Below are positions 15,246 to 24,669 of a stretch of 43,476 nucleotides of DNA, one piece after another (position 1 is the first letter of the stretch; the number at the start of each line of letters is the position of its first letter). Both the position numbers and the translations under genes were made by a program. The notes beneath the pieces were generated by a model. The model was not told where the DNA came from and did no database searches. It saw only the letters and a program-made list of their open reading frames with translations. Source of the DNA: Tritonibacter horizontis (GTDB taxonomy: Bacteria; Pseudomonadota; Alphaproteobacteria; Rhodobacterales; Rhodobacteraceae); contig NZ_LPUY01000096.1 of the NCBI RefSeq assembly GCF_001518015.1, positions 1 to 43,476 on the forward strand. Direction: 5' to 3'.

Positions 15246-15782
15246 ATGTCGAAACGCCTCTCCACCATAGCCCGACAAGAGGTTCTCCGGCTCGCTGCTC
15301 AAGGGCTTGGCGATGGGGAGATCGCCGTGCGTGTTGGCTGCTCCCGACCCACTGTCGCCCGCATGCGGGCGCGCGGTGTGGTGACGGATCGAACCACAAA
15401 GGGCCGCGTGCTGCAGGTTCGGGTGTCCGCCCGTGAGGCCGAAGCATTCGAGGCGCTTGTGGCTGAGACGGGCATGACCACGTCGGGTTTGCTCCGGCAC
15501 ATGATCCGTCTCTCATCCGGCATTGTCGCGTTTCGCCGGGACGAGGTCACGGCGCTCAAGGCGTCGGCCAATCAGCTCAATGCCTTGGCGCGCAATCTTG
15601 TGCAGATGCTGAAGCTTGCCCATGCGGGCAAGCTGCGGTGGAACGCGCGCGACGCGGCAATGGTCGGTCGGCTTGCGGACCGGGCCGAAGAGGTTGCTCG
15701 GGCCGTGCAGGCTTTGCGCGCGGCCTCGCTGCGCGGGGCCTTCGTCCGGGTGTCCGATCTTCGGGACGTTGGGGAGGGGTAG
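15246..15782 (+). CDS. virD1: VirD1/MobC-like relaxosome protein
   Basis: A 178-residue protein from the ATG at 15246; an in-frame TTG at 15237 adds three residues. No strong ribosome site is visible because the AT-rich inverted repeat lies directly upstream. Residues about 15-45 form a helix-turn-helix (LAAQGLGDGEIAVRVGCSRP, then TVARMRARG). The next part (VLQVRVSAREAEAFEALVAE) is an RHH-like strand-helix, and the C-terminal half, with LKASANQLNALARNLVQML, is the MobC/VirD1 helical region. Such proteins bind oriT, open the duplex at the nick site and recruit the relaxase. The fused helix-turn-helix suggests it also regulates its own operon. The relaxase gene follows after four bases. Confidence 0.82.
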   Translation: MSKRLSTIARQEVLRLAAQGLGDGEIAVRVGCSRPTVARMRARGVVTDRTTKGRVLQVRVSAREAEAFEALVAETGMTTSGLLRHMIRLSSGIVAFRRDEVTALKASANQLNALARNLVQMLKLAHAGKLRWNARDAAMVGRLADRAEEVARAVQALRAASLRGAFVRVSDLRDVGEG

Positions 15783-15786
15783 CGCG

Positions 15787-17661
15787 ATGGCTGAAACACG
15801 CACCCTCCAGCAGGCGTTATTGGGCGAGATACTGCCTCATGTGGGGCGGCGGTCTGCAGCCATGGCGGGCGAGGCGCGCGTATCGCCGGGCCGTCGGCGT
15901 GGCGCGTCCGGCGGGACGGTTGCGGTAATGTCCTGGAACGCGCTGCGGGTGCCGCAAAGCGTGGTGAAGCGGGTCGGCACGGGCGGGTGTCATTCGCCCA
16001 AAGAGTTACGTCGACAGATGAAATACATCCTGCGCGACGAGGCGCGGATCGCAGCCTGGTCGAACCAGATCGGCATCGATCGTGTCTTTGGCGAGCGCGG
16101 CATGGAAAATGTCATTACCGATTGGAGTGCTTCCTGGTGCGGGGCGCCGAAACGGGGTCATACCGATCACATCATCCTGTCTTTTCCCAAGGGAACCGAG
16201 GCGGAATTGGCGGAAGCCATCTCGCGCGAATGGGCGCAGGAGGTGTTTGGCGGGGATTACAGGGATCGATATCGGTATGTGGCGGCCCTCCATTGCAACA
16301 CAGATCATGTGCATGCCCATGTTCTTGTCGACAAGGTCGGGATGGAGGACGGCAAGTTCCTCTCGATCAGTCGCCATTCCGAGATCAGCTATGACATGAT
16401 GCGCGAGCTGCATGCGCAGATCGCGGGCGAGCACGGTCTGGTGCTGAACGCCTCTTCCCGTCTGTCGCGCGGCATCATGGAAAACGCCCCGCGGGACACT
16501 GATTTGCAGGCGGCCCGCAAGGAGGGACGGGAGCCAGTGGTTGCCCCGCTGGATCCTGAAAGCCGCGCTCTGCGAGAGGCCGAGATACGCAGACACGCCG
16601 CGGGGTATCGGCAGCTGGCGCAACTTGCGGGGATGGGCCTGGAGGCCGACACCCCTCCGGATGGATGGATGGGGCGCATCGCGAAGGGCGCAGAGCTTGC
16701 CGCCACCAACTTGATGAAAGGAATGCCGGTGAAAGAAGGGTTTGCCGAAGGGGTTGATATCCCCGCTGCCGGAGCGGATGTGATCGGTCGTCTGATCGCC
16801 GCCCGCGAGACATTGCAAGCGGAAGCCGACACCGCGTGGAGCGCTATTCAGGACATGGCGCCCGGTGCCGAAAAGGTCGAACTGGAACAGCTCTTTGCCG
16901 GGCAGGCCCGCGAAATGGGCAGGCTTCTGGGTCGCGACTTTCTTGCGGATCATTTTTCATCGGTGTCGCCCGAGCGCGATCCCTACAGTGTGCAGGGGAT
17001 AGCGGGGCTGGCTGCACGGGCAGCAGAGGAGGGCAATCCGCTCGTCGCTGAGGCCGATGCTGCACTGGGTCGTTTCAGAGCTGAATTGGCGCGCGTTCTG
17101 GCACCGATGGAGTCACGGCTCGAGGAGGCGGGCAGCAGCGTCGAAGAAGTCGCTGCCCGTTTCACCGCACCCCATCGCAGCGAGGCGCAACTCGAAGCCT
17201 CACGCCCAGTGGACGCACAGGAGCGCTCGGACTGGCTTGGGCTCGAACGCGACCTGCAGGCGCGCGCGCGTGATGTTTTTGCGGGGCTGCACATGGATCG
17301 TGATCTTTTGGCGGATCTGGCGCGTCAGGACATTCTCGACGCGGGGCAGGGCAGTCGCCTTGCCGACATCGCCACGCTGGACAAGCTGATCTCCGACGTG
17401 CGGCAAGACCTGCGCGACGGGGATATGGATCAGCTGGCCGCTGGCCGGATCGATCCGCTCATGGACCGCATCGAAGACCCCGGTCTGCGACAAGCCGTGT
17501 TCTCGGAGCTAAAGGCCATCGCCGCAGTGGATGCGGGTGATGACATTACCGGGCGCGACAGCGAACCAGCCGCCACCTACCGGACCCGGATCGAGGCTTT
17601 CGAGCGCGCCGAGGAGCGGGGGCGCGACCGGGACGATACCAGTGGCGATTACGGCCTCTAG
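15787..17661 (+). CDS. virD2: VirD2-type relaxase (624 aa)
   Basis: The ATG at 15787 follows the MobC stop by four bases; a longer open frame overlaps that gene and is discarded. Motif I is RRQMKYILRDE, where Tyr 80 is the probable nucleophile that becomes covalently bound to the 5' end of the transferred strand. RGHTDHIILSFPKGT is motif II. HCNTDHVHAHVLVD is motif III, with His 169, 174, 176 and 178 giving the metal-binding histidine triad. The relaxase domain ends near residue 215. The rest, to 624, is long, acidic and helix-rich with no helicase or primase motif, and may hold the signal read by VirD4. Compared with VirD2 of Ti plasmids (about 420-450 residues) the C-terminus is extended. 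It acts in the cytosol at oriT and is exported with the DNA. Confidence 0.9.
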   Translation: MAETRTLQQALLGEILPHVGRRSAAMAGEARVSPGRRRGASGGTVAVMSWNALRVPQSVVKRVGTGGCHSPKELRRQMKYILRDEARIAAWSNQIGIDRVFGERGMENVITDWSASWCGAPKRGHTDHIILSFPKGTEAELAEAISREWAQEVFGGDYRDRYRYVAALHCNTDHVHAHVLVDKVGMEDGKFLSISRHSEISYDMMRELHAQIAGEHGLVLNASSRLSRGIMENAPRDTDLQAARKEGREPVVAPLDPESRALREAEIRRHAAGYRQLAQLAGMGLEADTPPDGWMGRIAKGAELAATNLMKGMPVKEGFAEGVDIPAAGADVIGRLIAARETLQAEADTAWSAIQDMAPGAEKVELEQLFAGQAREMGRLLGRDFLADHFSSVSPERDPYSVQGIAGLAARAAEEGNPLVAEADAALGRFRAELARVLAPMESRLEEAGSSVEEVAARFTAPHRSEAQLEASRPVDAQERSDWLGLERDLQARARDVFAGLHMDRDLLADLARQDILDAGQGSRLADIATLDKLISDVRQDLRDGDMDQLAAGRIDPLMDRIEDPGLRQAVFSELKAIAAVDAGDDITGRDSEPAATYRTRIEAFERAEERGRDRDDTSGDYGL

Positions 17662-17673
17662 AGGATTCAAAAC

Positions 17674-19605
17674 ATGCTGCATGCAATGGAAAGCCGTTGG
17701 CGGTATCCGATCGCCATCCTGCTCGGTCTCGGTGTTGGCACCTGGATCGGTGCCGCGATCGCCACGCTCTATCTGATGGCGCGATTTGGCGAAGACCTGG
17801 GTGGGTTCGATATTTTCGAACTTTGGCTGCTCAATCTGTCTGATCCACGGATCAAGGCAAACCCTGCGGTGGAACATACTGCGTGGCTCATCACGGCACT
17901 TCCTGCCCTGCTTCTGGCGGCGACAGGAGCGACATCCGTTCATCGCGGGTCGCTCACCGATTATGATGATGCGCACTTCCAGTCGCGTCCCGAGCTCCGC
18001 CGCAACCGTATGTCTGCGTCTCTTTCCCAGAACGGCTTTCTGTTCGGCAAGCTCGGGTCACCTGCGTCCCGCGCGCCTTTCGTGTCTGCCACGCCAGATC
18101 GCTTCCCACACGCAATGATGATCGCGCCAACGGGCCGGGGCAAAGGGGTAGGCTTCGTTTTGCCGAACCTTTTGCACTTCCAGGGCAGTGCCGTGATCCT
18201 CGACGTCAAGGGCGAAAATTTCGAGAAGACATCCATCCACCGCCAAAAGGCGCTGAACAATCAGGTCTGGTACTTTTCGCCCTATGACTACGTTCAGCCC
18301 GAGGGCAAGAACGGGCCCGTCCTGACCCGCACGCACCGGTTCAATCCTCTCCAGCGCATTGCCGATCTGCCCAGCCCCGAGCAGCAATACACCGCCGTCA
18401 ACACCATGGCGGACTTGTTCCTCATCGTCGAAAGCGTGAACGCGCAGAGCTTTTTCCAGGCCGGACGCAGCCTGTTCGTGGCGTCTTGCCTCTATGCCAT
18501 CGAGACCGGAAAGCCGACGATCGGTGAGGCGCTGCGGATCATGACTGGCGGCGGCAACAAAAAGGAATTCTACAAACGGGCCGCGATGCAGACTGCAAAC
18601 CCGGTGGTGGCAGAGATTTTCCTGAGCATGGCCGACGAAGTGGACAAGATTCTCGATTCCTATGTCAGTGTGATCCGCGGGGCTGGATTGGAACTCTGGC
18701 TCGATCCGGCGGTGGACCGGGCGACACAGGCAAGCGATTTCGACTTCGGGACGTTCCGACGAGAGCCACAGTCGCTCTATATTGTCGTGCAGCCGGAGCA
18801 CCTGAAAACACTGGCCCCCCTGATCCGGCTCCTGTTCGCTGATGCCATCGCATGTCTGCAACGCGCGCATCCCGGACCGGACGAGCCACATCCCGTCATG
18901 TTTCTGATGGATGAATTCGACCAACTGGGCAAACAACCCCTGGTCTTGCAGAGCATCAAGACGATCCGCTCCTATGGCGGGCGGCTGTTTATCATCTCGC
19001 AGTCGATCCCCGGTCTTGAGGGCATCTACGGCGAAACCGACCGCCGCGCTCTGCAGGCCGGCGCTGGTGTGCAGATCTACATGACCCCGCAGGATGATCG
19101 CACCGCAGACGTGCTGTCCGCAGCCCTCGGCAAACGCACGATCGTGGGCAAGACCAGATCACAGGCAACCGTGCGCAAGCTCTCGGAGAGCGCAAATATC
19201 AGCCGTCGCTCGGAAGAACGGGCGCTGGTATCCCCCGCTGAATTGCTGCGTTTCCCGCTCGACAAGGTCCTAGTCCTGCCTGAGGGGCAATATCCAATCA
19301 AGGCGGATCACATCCGCTACTATGCGGACCGGCATTTTGAGGAGATCGACAAAGCACGGCAGGGGCATTCCTTGCCCTATCCTCCTGCTGCAGCGCCAGT
19401 CTCGAACAGGCCGAAGAAAATCACCCTCGAGCATTCAGAACCTGCAGCACCCGCGGCGGTCTCCATGGGCGACAAGGAATTCGAGACTGCGGTGCAGACC
19501 TACACAGGCGCGCTACAGGGATACGCAGAAGCCGCGAGGGCAAAGCCAAAGAAAACACGTTTTGGTGGTCGGGCGCGCTCTTCGGACGCAAAGGCGAGGG
19601 GATGA
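17674..19605 (+). CDS. virD4: VirD4/TraG type IV coupling protein
   Basis: A 643-residue coupling ATPase beginning 12 bases after the relaxase gene, with GAGGA upstream of its ATG. Two hydrophobic segments in the first 90 residues (about 13-36 and 68-86) anchor it in the inner membrane. APTGRGKGVGF (Walker A, Lys 157) and VMFLMDEFDQLG (Walker B, Asp 413/Glu 414) form the hexameric motor, and ISQSIPGLEGIYG is the conserved sensor-like region. The C-terminal 80 residues are low-complexity, Pro/Ala- and Lys-rich. The family brings the relaxase-DNA complex to the VirB channel and drives export. The gene is the last of the plus-strand virD cluster; the cargo island starts 42 bases downstream in convergent orientation, with no visible terminator between. 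Confidence 0.93.
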   Translation: MLHAMESRWRYPIAILLGLGVGTWIGAAIATLYLMARFGEDLGGFDIFELWLLNLSDPRIKANPAVEHTAWLITALPALLLAATGATSVHRGSLTDYDDAHFQSRPELRRNRMSASLSQNGFLFGKLGSPASRAPFVSATPDRFPHAMMIAPTGRGKGVGFVLPNLLHFQGSAVILDVKGENFEKTSIHRQKALNNQVWYFSPYDYVQPEGKNGPVLTRTHRFNPLQRIADLPSPEQQYTAVNTMADLFLIVESVNAQSFFQAGRSLFVASCLYAIETGKPTIGEALRIMTGGGNKKEFYKRAAMQTANPVVAEIFLSMADEVDKILDSYVSVIRGAGLELWLDPAVDRATQASDFDFGTFRREPQSLYIVVQPEHLKTLAPLIRLLFADAIACLQRAHPGPDEPHPVMFLMDEFDQLGKQPLVLQSIKTIRSYGGRLFIISQSIPGLEGIYGETDRRALQAGAGVQIYMTPQDDRTADVLSAALGKRTIVGKTRSQATVRKLSESANISRRSEERALVSPAELLRFPLDKVLVLPEGQYPIKADHIRYYADRHFEEIDKARQGHSLPYPPAAAPVSNRPKKITLEHSEPAAPAAVSMGDKEFETAVQTYTGALQGYAEAARAKPKKTRFGGRARSSDAKARG

Positions 19606-19647
19606 TCTGGAAATCGAATGTGGCTGTGCTGTTCTGCCATGCGCCAG

Positions 19648-20838
19648 CTATGAGACAGATACCAATCGCGCCTGTTTCGGGTCATAGACATAGCCCGAAA
19701 TCGTCCCGTCCTTGATCCGTTCAACTGCATCCTTTATCGCGAATATTGGCACGAGAAACCACTCTCTCGGAATCACGGGCCTACCAAAGCGATCCATGAT
19801 CTCGATCTCGAGCCGCGCGGGCTCGAAGATGCGATGGATCAGGTTCTCCAGTTTTGTCCGATTGATGTTGTAGAGTTCATAAGTCGCAACCACCTCGACG
19901 TTCGCCATCAGAAACGTAGGTTGCAGATGTGCGCCAGCGATCCGCTTTTCAACGCTCATATTGGTGACGCCGATCTTGTGTACGAGGTCGCGATTTTCGG
20001 CCACAAGTGGATGATCGGACTTGCTGCGAAGCACATAAATTGTCCCGCTCGCCTCGTCGCCATCGATTGTCTGATCGGAAAAAAGTGGCCCTGCCGATGG
20101 GTCGGTGATCCGCCGTCCGGCGTCGTCCTTGTTCAACGCGCGCTGAAGCGAGCGCATCAGCATGTTGCTCTCGGTCCCGTTGTCGAAAATCACCCGCAGA
20201 CGCGCATCCGTGCGACCTTGCTCGTTGGTGATGGTCTCGCCCTTGTCGGCGACATAGGCCTTTTGACCGCTGACAATGAAGAAGCGTCCCTTCTCGATCT
20301 CGGCTTTCATCTCGAACGGGCGAGTTTCGCGCAAGCCGCTATCCAGTTCTTTCTGGACCTGCTCGAACAAGGGTTTGAACGTCGCGAAATCCTCGCATTT
20401 CTCGCGGTTTGCGACTTCGTCGGCGGCCTTTTTCTCGGCTGTTGACCGGACATGCTTCAATTCCGTGAGGGGTGATTTAGCAACTTCCACGCCCAGTTCG
20501 GCGAGGAGGGCATCGTCATCGAGGTCATCGGAGTCCGATGCTGAGGGCGCAGGGGTGTTTGCTAGGAGACCCTGCTCGTCGAGTGGGGCAAGGAGGTCGC
20601 GGCATTCCTGCAAGTCGCGGATCCGATCAAGACGCACGGCGTAGAGGCGTTCAAAGATATCACGATCCTCCCCGTGCTGGGGAGGCCGGCCATGCTCATC
20701 TGCAAATCGCAAGATTTCCTCAAAACCTGCGATGATGCGTTCTTCGCGTGGTGTGCGGCTGAGCTGCTTCTTGACCTCGACCTCGACGCCAAGCTCAGCA
20801 AGGAGGGCGTCGTCTTCGTCGGTGAAACCCTTAGCCAT
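19648..20838 (-). CDS. GIY-YIG (T5orf172/MUG113-type) nuclease
   Basis: A 396-residue protein. Its last third is a GIY-YIG domain of the T5orf172/MUG113 type: GTIYVLRS (265-272), HKIGVTN (287-293), Arg 299, a helix with Glu 331 and His 335 (LENLIHRIF), and REWF at 358-361. GIY-YIG enzymes cut DNA with a Tyr/Arg/Glu metal site. The N-terminal two thirds are not recognised and carry an unusual duplication: the block DDALLAELGVEV appears at 9-20 and again at 108-119, each after a run of Asp/Glu. The gene overlaps the helicase gene by eight bases, so the two products are made together and probably form one restriction complex. It lies at the 3' end of the defence island, convergent with virD4. 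Confidence 0.85.
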   Translation of the reverse strand: MAKGFTDEDDALLAELGVEVEVKKQLSRTPREERIIAGFEEILRFADEHGRPPQHGEDRDIFERLYAVRLDRIRDLQECRDLLAPLDEQGLLANTPAPSASDSDDLDDDALLAELGVEVAKSPLTELKHVRSTAEKKAADEVANREKCEDFATFKPLFEQVQKELDSGLRETRPFEMKAEIEKGRFFIVSGQKAYVADKGETITNEQGRTDARLRVIFDNGTESNMLMRSLQRALNKDDAGRRITDPSAGPLFSDQTIDGDEASGTIYVLRSKSDHPLVAENRDLVHKIGVTNMSVEKRIAGAHLQPTFLMANVEVVATYELYNINRTKLENLIHRIFEPARLEIEIMDRFGRPVIPREWFLVPIFAIKDAVERIKDGTISGYVYDPKQARLVSVS

Positions 20839-22879
20839 TGGTAGCCTCCTGCTTCATGCGCGCGAGATAGGCGACGCCTTCGGCCATTTTCTTCTCCCAC
20901 GGATCAGGCGATGTGATGGAAGGCAGACGGCCCCGCTCCTGCTTGAACTTGACGGCGCGTTTCGCCAGATCTCGCGCCTCGTCCGGTGACAGTTGCACCT
21001 TTTTCGCAGAGATGACGGCCTGGACCTGCCGAAGGCTTTCCTCGCTCATCGTCTTTGCCAGAATCGAGTAGGCTTCGCCGAACGGGTTGATGCGATCAAT
21101 CAGATCGATGTCGAGTTCGCGCACGTCCATTGCGAATTTGCGCACCCCGTCGATCAAGGCGGTATTGCCGGTTGTTTCTGTGTCATCGCGGTTCGACAGC
21201 GCGATCTCTTTCGCCTTCTGGGTCAGGTTCAGCGCAGCAACTGCGTGTTGGCGCACCGCTTCCTGATCCTCTGCATCTAGCTCTGGGAACCTGGCACCGA
21301 CAATCTTGCCCATGCGGACCTGCGTCAGTTCCTCCGGCACCAGCTCCTCATCGAAGAGCCCGCGCTCGATCGTGGTCTTGTCCTGAACGAAAGCTGTGAT
21401 GACTTCGTTGAGGTCCTCCTGGCAGATGCGTTTGGCTTCCTTGCTCTTGGGTTCGACCAGACCTTTGATTTCGATCTGGAACTGCCCGCTGGCCTCGCTG
21501 AAGCCAACGTTCTCTTTGTTGGGGTCATAGCCGCCCTCGCCGTAATCGAACCCTTCGACAGGGCCACTTTTCACGGTCTTGGGCGTGAAGTTGAAACGTG
21601 GGGCCAGCACCTGCTCCATCAGCAGGCTTGCAGCGATCGCCTTCAGTGTATCGTTGACTGCCTCGGTCACGGCTTCGGCCGCGGCGTCGGGCTCCGCGAT
21701 AAGGTTGGTGAACCGCGCTCGGGTCTTGCCCTCGGCATCGCGGGTGGCGCGGCCGATGATCTGCACGATCTCCGTCAGGCTGGCGCGATAACCCACCGTC
21801 AGGGCGTGTTCGCACCAGATCCAATCGAACCCTTCTTTCGCCATACCCAGGGCGATGATGATGTCGACATGATCGCGGTTGTTCTTCTGCGTGGAGTCTT
21901 TCAGCGCGGCGGAAACCTTGTCACGCTTGGATGGCTCGTCGTCCACCAGATCGGCGATGCGTAAGAATCGCTCGTCGGGCGTCTTGACCAGCTGAAAGCC
22001 TGTGATGGGATCCGCTCCCTGCCAATCGCCCAGGGCGTCAATGATATGCTCGACCTCGCGATGCTTGTCCTTAGTGCTTTCGCGCGAGTTCACGTTCGGG
22101 ATGTGAAGGATTGTCTTCTCGGTCGGATCCAAAACCTTGAGGATGTCGTCCGCATAGGACCCGGAATAGAAGAAATACCCGATGTCGAGCGTCTTGAGGT
22201 ATTTGTAACCATTCAACTGCTGATAGTAGGTATAGGTGAAGGTATCGAACTTTGCCTCATCTTCGGGCGACAGAACGGCTTCGGCATCGCCGCGGAAATA
22301 GGACCCGGTCATCGCAACCAGATGCACCTTGTCGCGCGCGACCAGTGCGCCCAGATGCGTGCCCAGCTTGTTATCAGGGTTGGCAGAGACGTGGTGAAAC
22401 TCGTCTACCGCGATGAGCCGATCATCAAACGCTTCAATCCCGAACTTGTCCACGGCGAACCGAAAGGTCGCGTGGGTGCAGACCAGAATCTTGTCGTCGC
22501 TCGCCAGAAACTTGCCGACAGCGCCGACCTTGCCGTCATCCCCGCCGGGAGCGTTGCATAGGTTCCATCGCGGTTGCACGGTCCAGTCTGCCCAGAAGCC
22601 GTACTTGCTCAGCGGCTCGTCGTTGAAGCTGGACCCGATGGACTTTTCCGGCACCACGACGATGGCCTGGCGCAGGCCCTGATTGTGCAGCTTGTCGAGC
22701 GCGATGAACATCAGCGCGCGGCTCTTGCCCGAGGCCGGGGGCGACTTGATCAGCAGGTATTGCTCGCCCCGCTTCTCATAGGCACCCTCTTGCATTTCGC
22801 GCATGCCAAGCTCGTTCGATTTGGTCGAGCTTCCATTGGCCGCGTAATTGACAGAGACGGAAGGAACCTGCTGTGTCAT
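20831..22879 (-). CDS. SF2 DEAD/DEAH-like helicase of defence island
   Basis: A 682-residue superfamily-2 helicase: Walker A SPPASGKS (46-53), DEFHH box at 159-163, motif III MTGSY (190-194) and motif VI QIIGRATR (373-380). The first domain resembles the ResIII/type III restriction translocase group. After the helicase core about 290 residues are mostly helical, with no nuclease motif (no PD-ExK visible). This suggests that it moves along or opens DNA while cutting is done by the GIY-YIG protein encoded by the overlapping next gene. The ATG at 22877-22879 is preceded by GGAAAAC-type sequence, a weak ribosome site. The upstream 175 bases contain two copies of an 18-base repeat, probably its own promoter and operator. 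Confidence 0.9.
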   Translation of the reverse strand: MTQQVPSVSVNYAANGSSTKSNELGMREMQEGAYEKRGEQYLLIKSPPASGKSRALMFIALDKLHNQGLRQAIVVVPEKSIGSSFNDEPLSKYGFWADWTVQPRWNLCNAPGGDDGKVGAVGKFLASDDKILVCTHATFRFAVDKFGIEAFDDRLIAVDEFHHVSANPDNKLGTHLGALVARDKVHLVAMTGSYFRGDAEAVLSPEDEAKFDTFTYTYYQQLNGYKYLKTLDIGYFFYSGSYADDILKVLDPTEKTILHIPNVNSRESTKDKHREVEHIIDALGDWQGADPITGFQLVKTPDERFLRIADLVDDEPSKRDKVSAALKDSTQKNNRDHVDIIIALGMAKEGFDWIWCEHALTVGYRASLTEIVQIIGRATRDAEGKTRARFTNLIAEPDAAAEAVTEAVNDTLKAIAASLLMEQVLAPRFNFTPKTVKSGPVEGFDYGEGGYDPNKENVGFSEASGQFQIEIKGLVEPKSKEAKRICQEDLNEVITAFVQDKTTIERGLFDEELVPEELTQVRMGKIVGARFPELDAEDQEAVRQHAVAALNLTQKAKEIALSNRDDTETTGNTALIDGVRKFAMDVRELDIDLIDRINPFGEAYSILAKTMSEESLRQVQAVISAKKVQLSPDEARDLAKRAVKFKQERGRLPSITSPDPWEKKMAEGVAYLARMKQEATNG

Positions 22880-22925
22880 GATGTTTTCCTTCTGAGGGGC
22901 GCGGAATCATTCGCTTTGGGGCAGG

Positions 22926-23042
22926 CAATCAAAACCCGATCAAGTAGCGATACCGCACCCTGCCTATCGTAACAGTATGATTTATATGTATTTTCCAATT
23001 TACGCCCTCCAGCCCACATACGCACAATCAAAACCCGATCAA
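22926..23042. repeat. Two copies of an 18-base direct repeat in the helicase promoter
   Basis: CAATCAAAACCCGATCAA occurs exactly at 22926-22943 and 23025-23042, 99 bases apart start to start, in the 175-base gap upstream of the helicase-nuclease pair. Between the copies the minus strand is AT-rich (TTGGAAAATACATATAAATC around 22980-23000) and could hold the promoter. Exact iterated sites on both sides of a promoter suggest regulator binding, possibly with looping. Confidence 0.75.
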
Positions 23043-23054
23043 ATGTTGTCCCTG

Positions 23055-24527
23055 TCACGCCCATGAGGGGACATATCCGGCCCGAGGGCGTTCAGCATCC
23101 GCAGGACGGATCAGATCAGCATCCAGCGTTGCGCGAATAACCCGCGATGCCTGCGCAGCGTTCTGGTCGTCGATACCAAGCCGCTCGCGAAGTGTCGCGT
23201 TCGTCATCTTCTGACCGCCTACGTATTTGAGCGCGGCATGTTGGTAACACGCTCGCACGGCTTCTTCCGGTGTCATGTCCGCAAATCGGCGTGGTGCAAA
23301 CAGAACCACGCGCACGGCGTCTCCCTCCATGCGGAAATCCGGTGGGGGCAACTGGTGTAGCTCAACCGCCGAGATCACCTTGTCGATGCCGGTGCCTTGT
23401 TCTTCGCAAAGTTTCATCCGCCGCATCAACGACGCAAGGGCTTCATTTCGGGAACGCGGCGGCGAGTCCAAAAACCGGTCGGGGCTAACCAAGGGGGCGC
23501 CCGGGTTCGTGATCTCCATTCGATCACTGAACAACTCGATGAGTGGTCCTGCGCCGGTGATTGTCATGTCTTGGTGGATCAATGCGTTGGCGATCAATTC
23601 GCGGATCGCTATCGACGGGTAAAGTGGTCGCTCCTCGCGGAATGCTTTACCGATCAGTTCGTTGCGGGGCAGAAGGCCGTCGATGTAATCCACCAGCCCC
23701 TGAAATCCCGCTGCATAGCCGCGCTGGCCATCCTGGCGGTGACTCACGTCATCTGCACGTCCGGTGCCGGCATAGGCCACGAAACGGACGCCTTTGCGCT
23801 CTACAGAGGGGCCGAAATCGGCAAGTTTCTTGGCATACAGGATTGCACCTAGATTGGTGATGTTCCAACGATCGCTTACATCTTTCTGGATCAGGCGATC
23901 CGCCAATAGCCTGTCGAAGATCCCCTGCCTGTTATCCGGCAAGGGCTGGCCCGTAAGATCGAAGTAGTTGGCGTAATTCAGCCGCTCAAGAACATCGTCA
24001 CCGGTCAGGAACTGGGCCGCGATCCCTGTCTCCCAAGCGTAGGGCTGCAACTTGGCCCAGAGGGCACGCAGGCGTTCCGGATGGTCGGAGAGGCGCGGCG
24101 TGGCGCTGCCGATGCGCAAATAGGCTGTGCGGTCAAATTCTACCGGGGCGGTTGCGGCGGCGGGGATGGTCAGCAGGATCAGGCGCCCCCCATCGTGATC
24201 GACTTCTTCGAAACGAAACTCGATGCTTGGCGACAGGTGGTTCGCAATCCACAGTTCGAGCGGCTGCCCCTTCTCCTTCTTCACTGTCGGCTCAAAAACC
24301 GTGCCGACAGCCGCATGATCACCGTCTCGCACCCCCCAAACCACATAGGCAAAGTGCTGATCGGCCAGACGTGCGGCATTGGACAAGGCCGAGATCAGCT
24401 TGCCGATCAACGGTCCGTCAGCATTGTTTTCCTTGAACTCGATCCAGGTGGTTTCCGCTGGTTTGGCGCGCAGATCGTCCACCAGCCTGCGGGTGCGTTC
24501 CGCGCTCATGACAGGGTCAAGCGTCAT
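23055..24527 (-). CDS. AlbA_2 plus HATPase-like ATP-binding protein
   Basis: A 490-residue protein from the ATG at 24525-24527; starts at 24581 and 24509 are also possible and none has a strong ribosome site. Residues 25-34 (ETTWIEFKEN) and the following strands form an AlbA_2 (Schlafen-like) domain, a nucleic-acid-binding unit found in many defence proteins. IRELIANALIHQD (308-320) with Glu 310 and Asn 314 is the N-box of a GHKL-type HATPase_c_4 domain, followed by EITNPG and EEQGTGIDK (375-383). The last 80 residues include a winged-helix-like segment. This architecture is frequent in regulators and in some anti-phage systems, so it could be an ATP-dependent sensor or a transcriptional regulator of the island. 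It lies between the methyltransferase operon and the helicase-nuclease pair. Confidence 0.85.
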   Translation of the reverse strand: MTLDPVMSAERTRRLVDDLRAKPAETTWIEFKENNADGPLIGKLISALSNAARLADQHFAYVVWGVRDGDHAAVGTVFEPTVKKEKGQPLELWIANHLSPSIEFRFEEVDHDGGRLILLTIPAAATAPVEFDRTAYLRIGSATPRLSDHPERLRALWAKLQPYAWETGIAAQFLTGDDVLERLNYANYFDLTGQPLPDNRQGIFDRLLADRLIQKDVSDRWNITNLGAILYAKKLADFGPSVERKGVRFVAYAGTGRADDVSHRQDGQRGYAAGFQGLVDYIDGLLPRNELIGKAFREERPLYPSIAIRELIANALIHQDMTITGAGPLIELFSDRMEITNPGAPLVSPDRFLDSPPRSRNEALASLMRRMKLCEEQGTGIDKVISAVELHQLPPPDFRMEGDAVRVVLFAPRRFADMTPEEAVRACYQHAALKYVGGQKMTNATLRERLGIDDQNAAQASRVIRATLDADLIRPADAERPRAGYVPSWA

Positions 24528-24669
24528 GGTGTGTTCACTTTCTGACCCATCACGATCGGGCAGCGTTTTTCGTAGGCGCATTCCTGTATGTCCCGACGAC
24601 GCTGATCGTTCGGCTTGGCCGGGCTACCGTCGGTGGCATAAATAATCGAAATGGAGGGAAAACCTTTGA

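Noticed and set aside
22926-23042. Repeat pair as a CRISPR array
   Set aside because: Only two copies of 18 bases with an 81-base interval, and no cas genes in the window.
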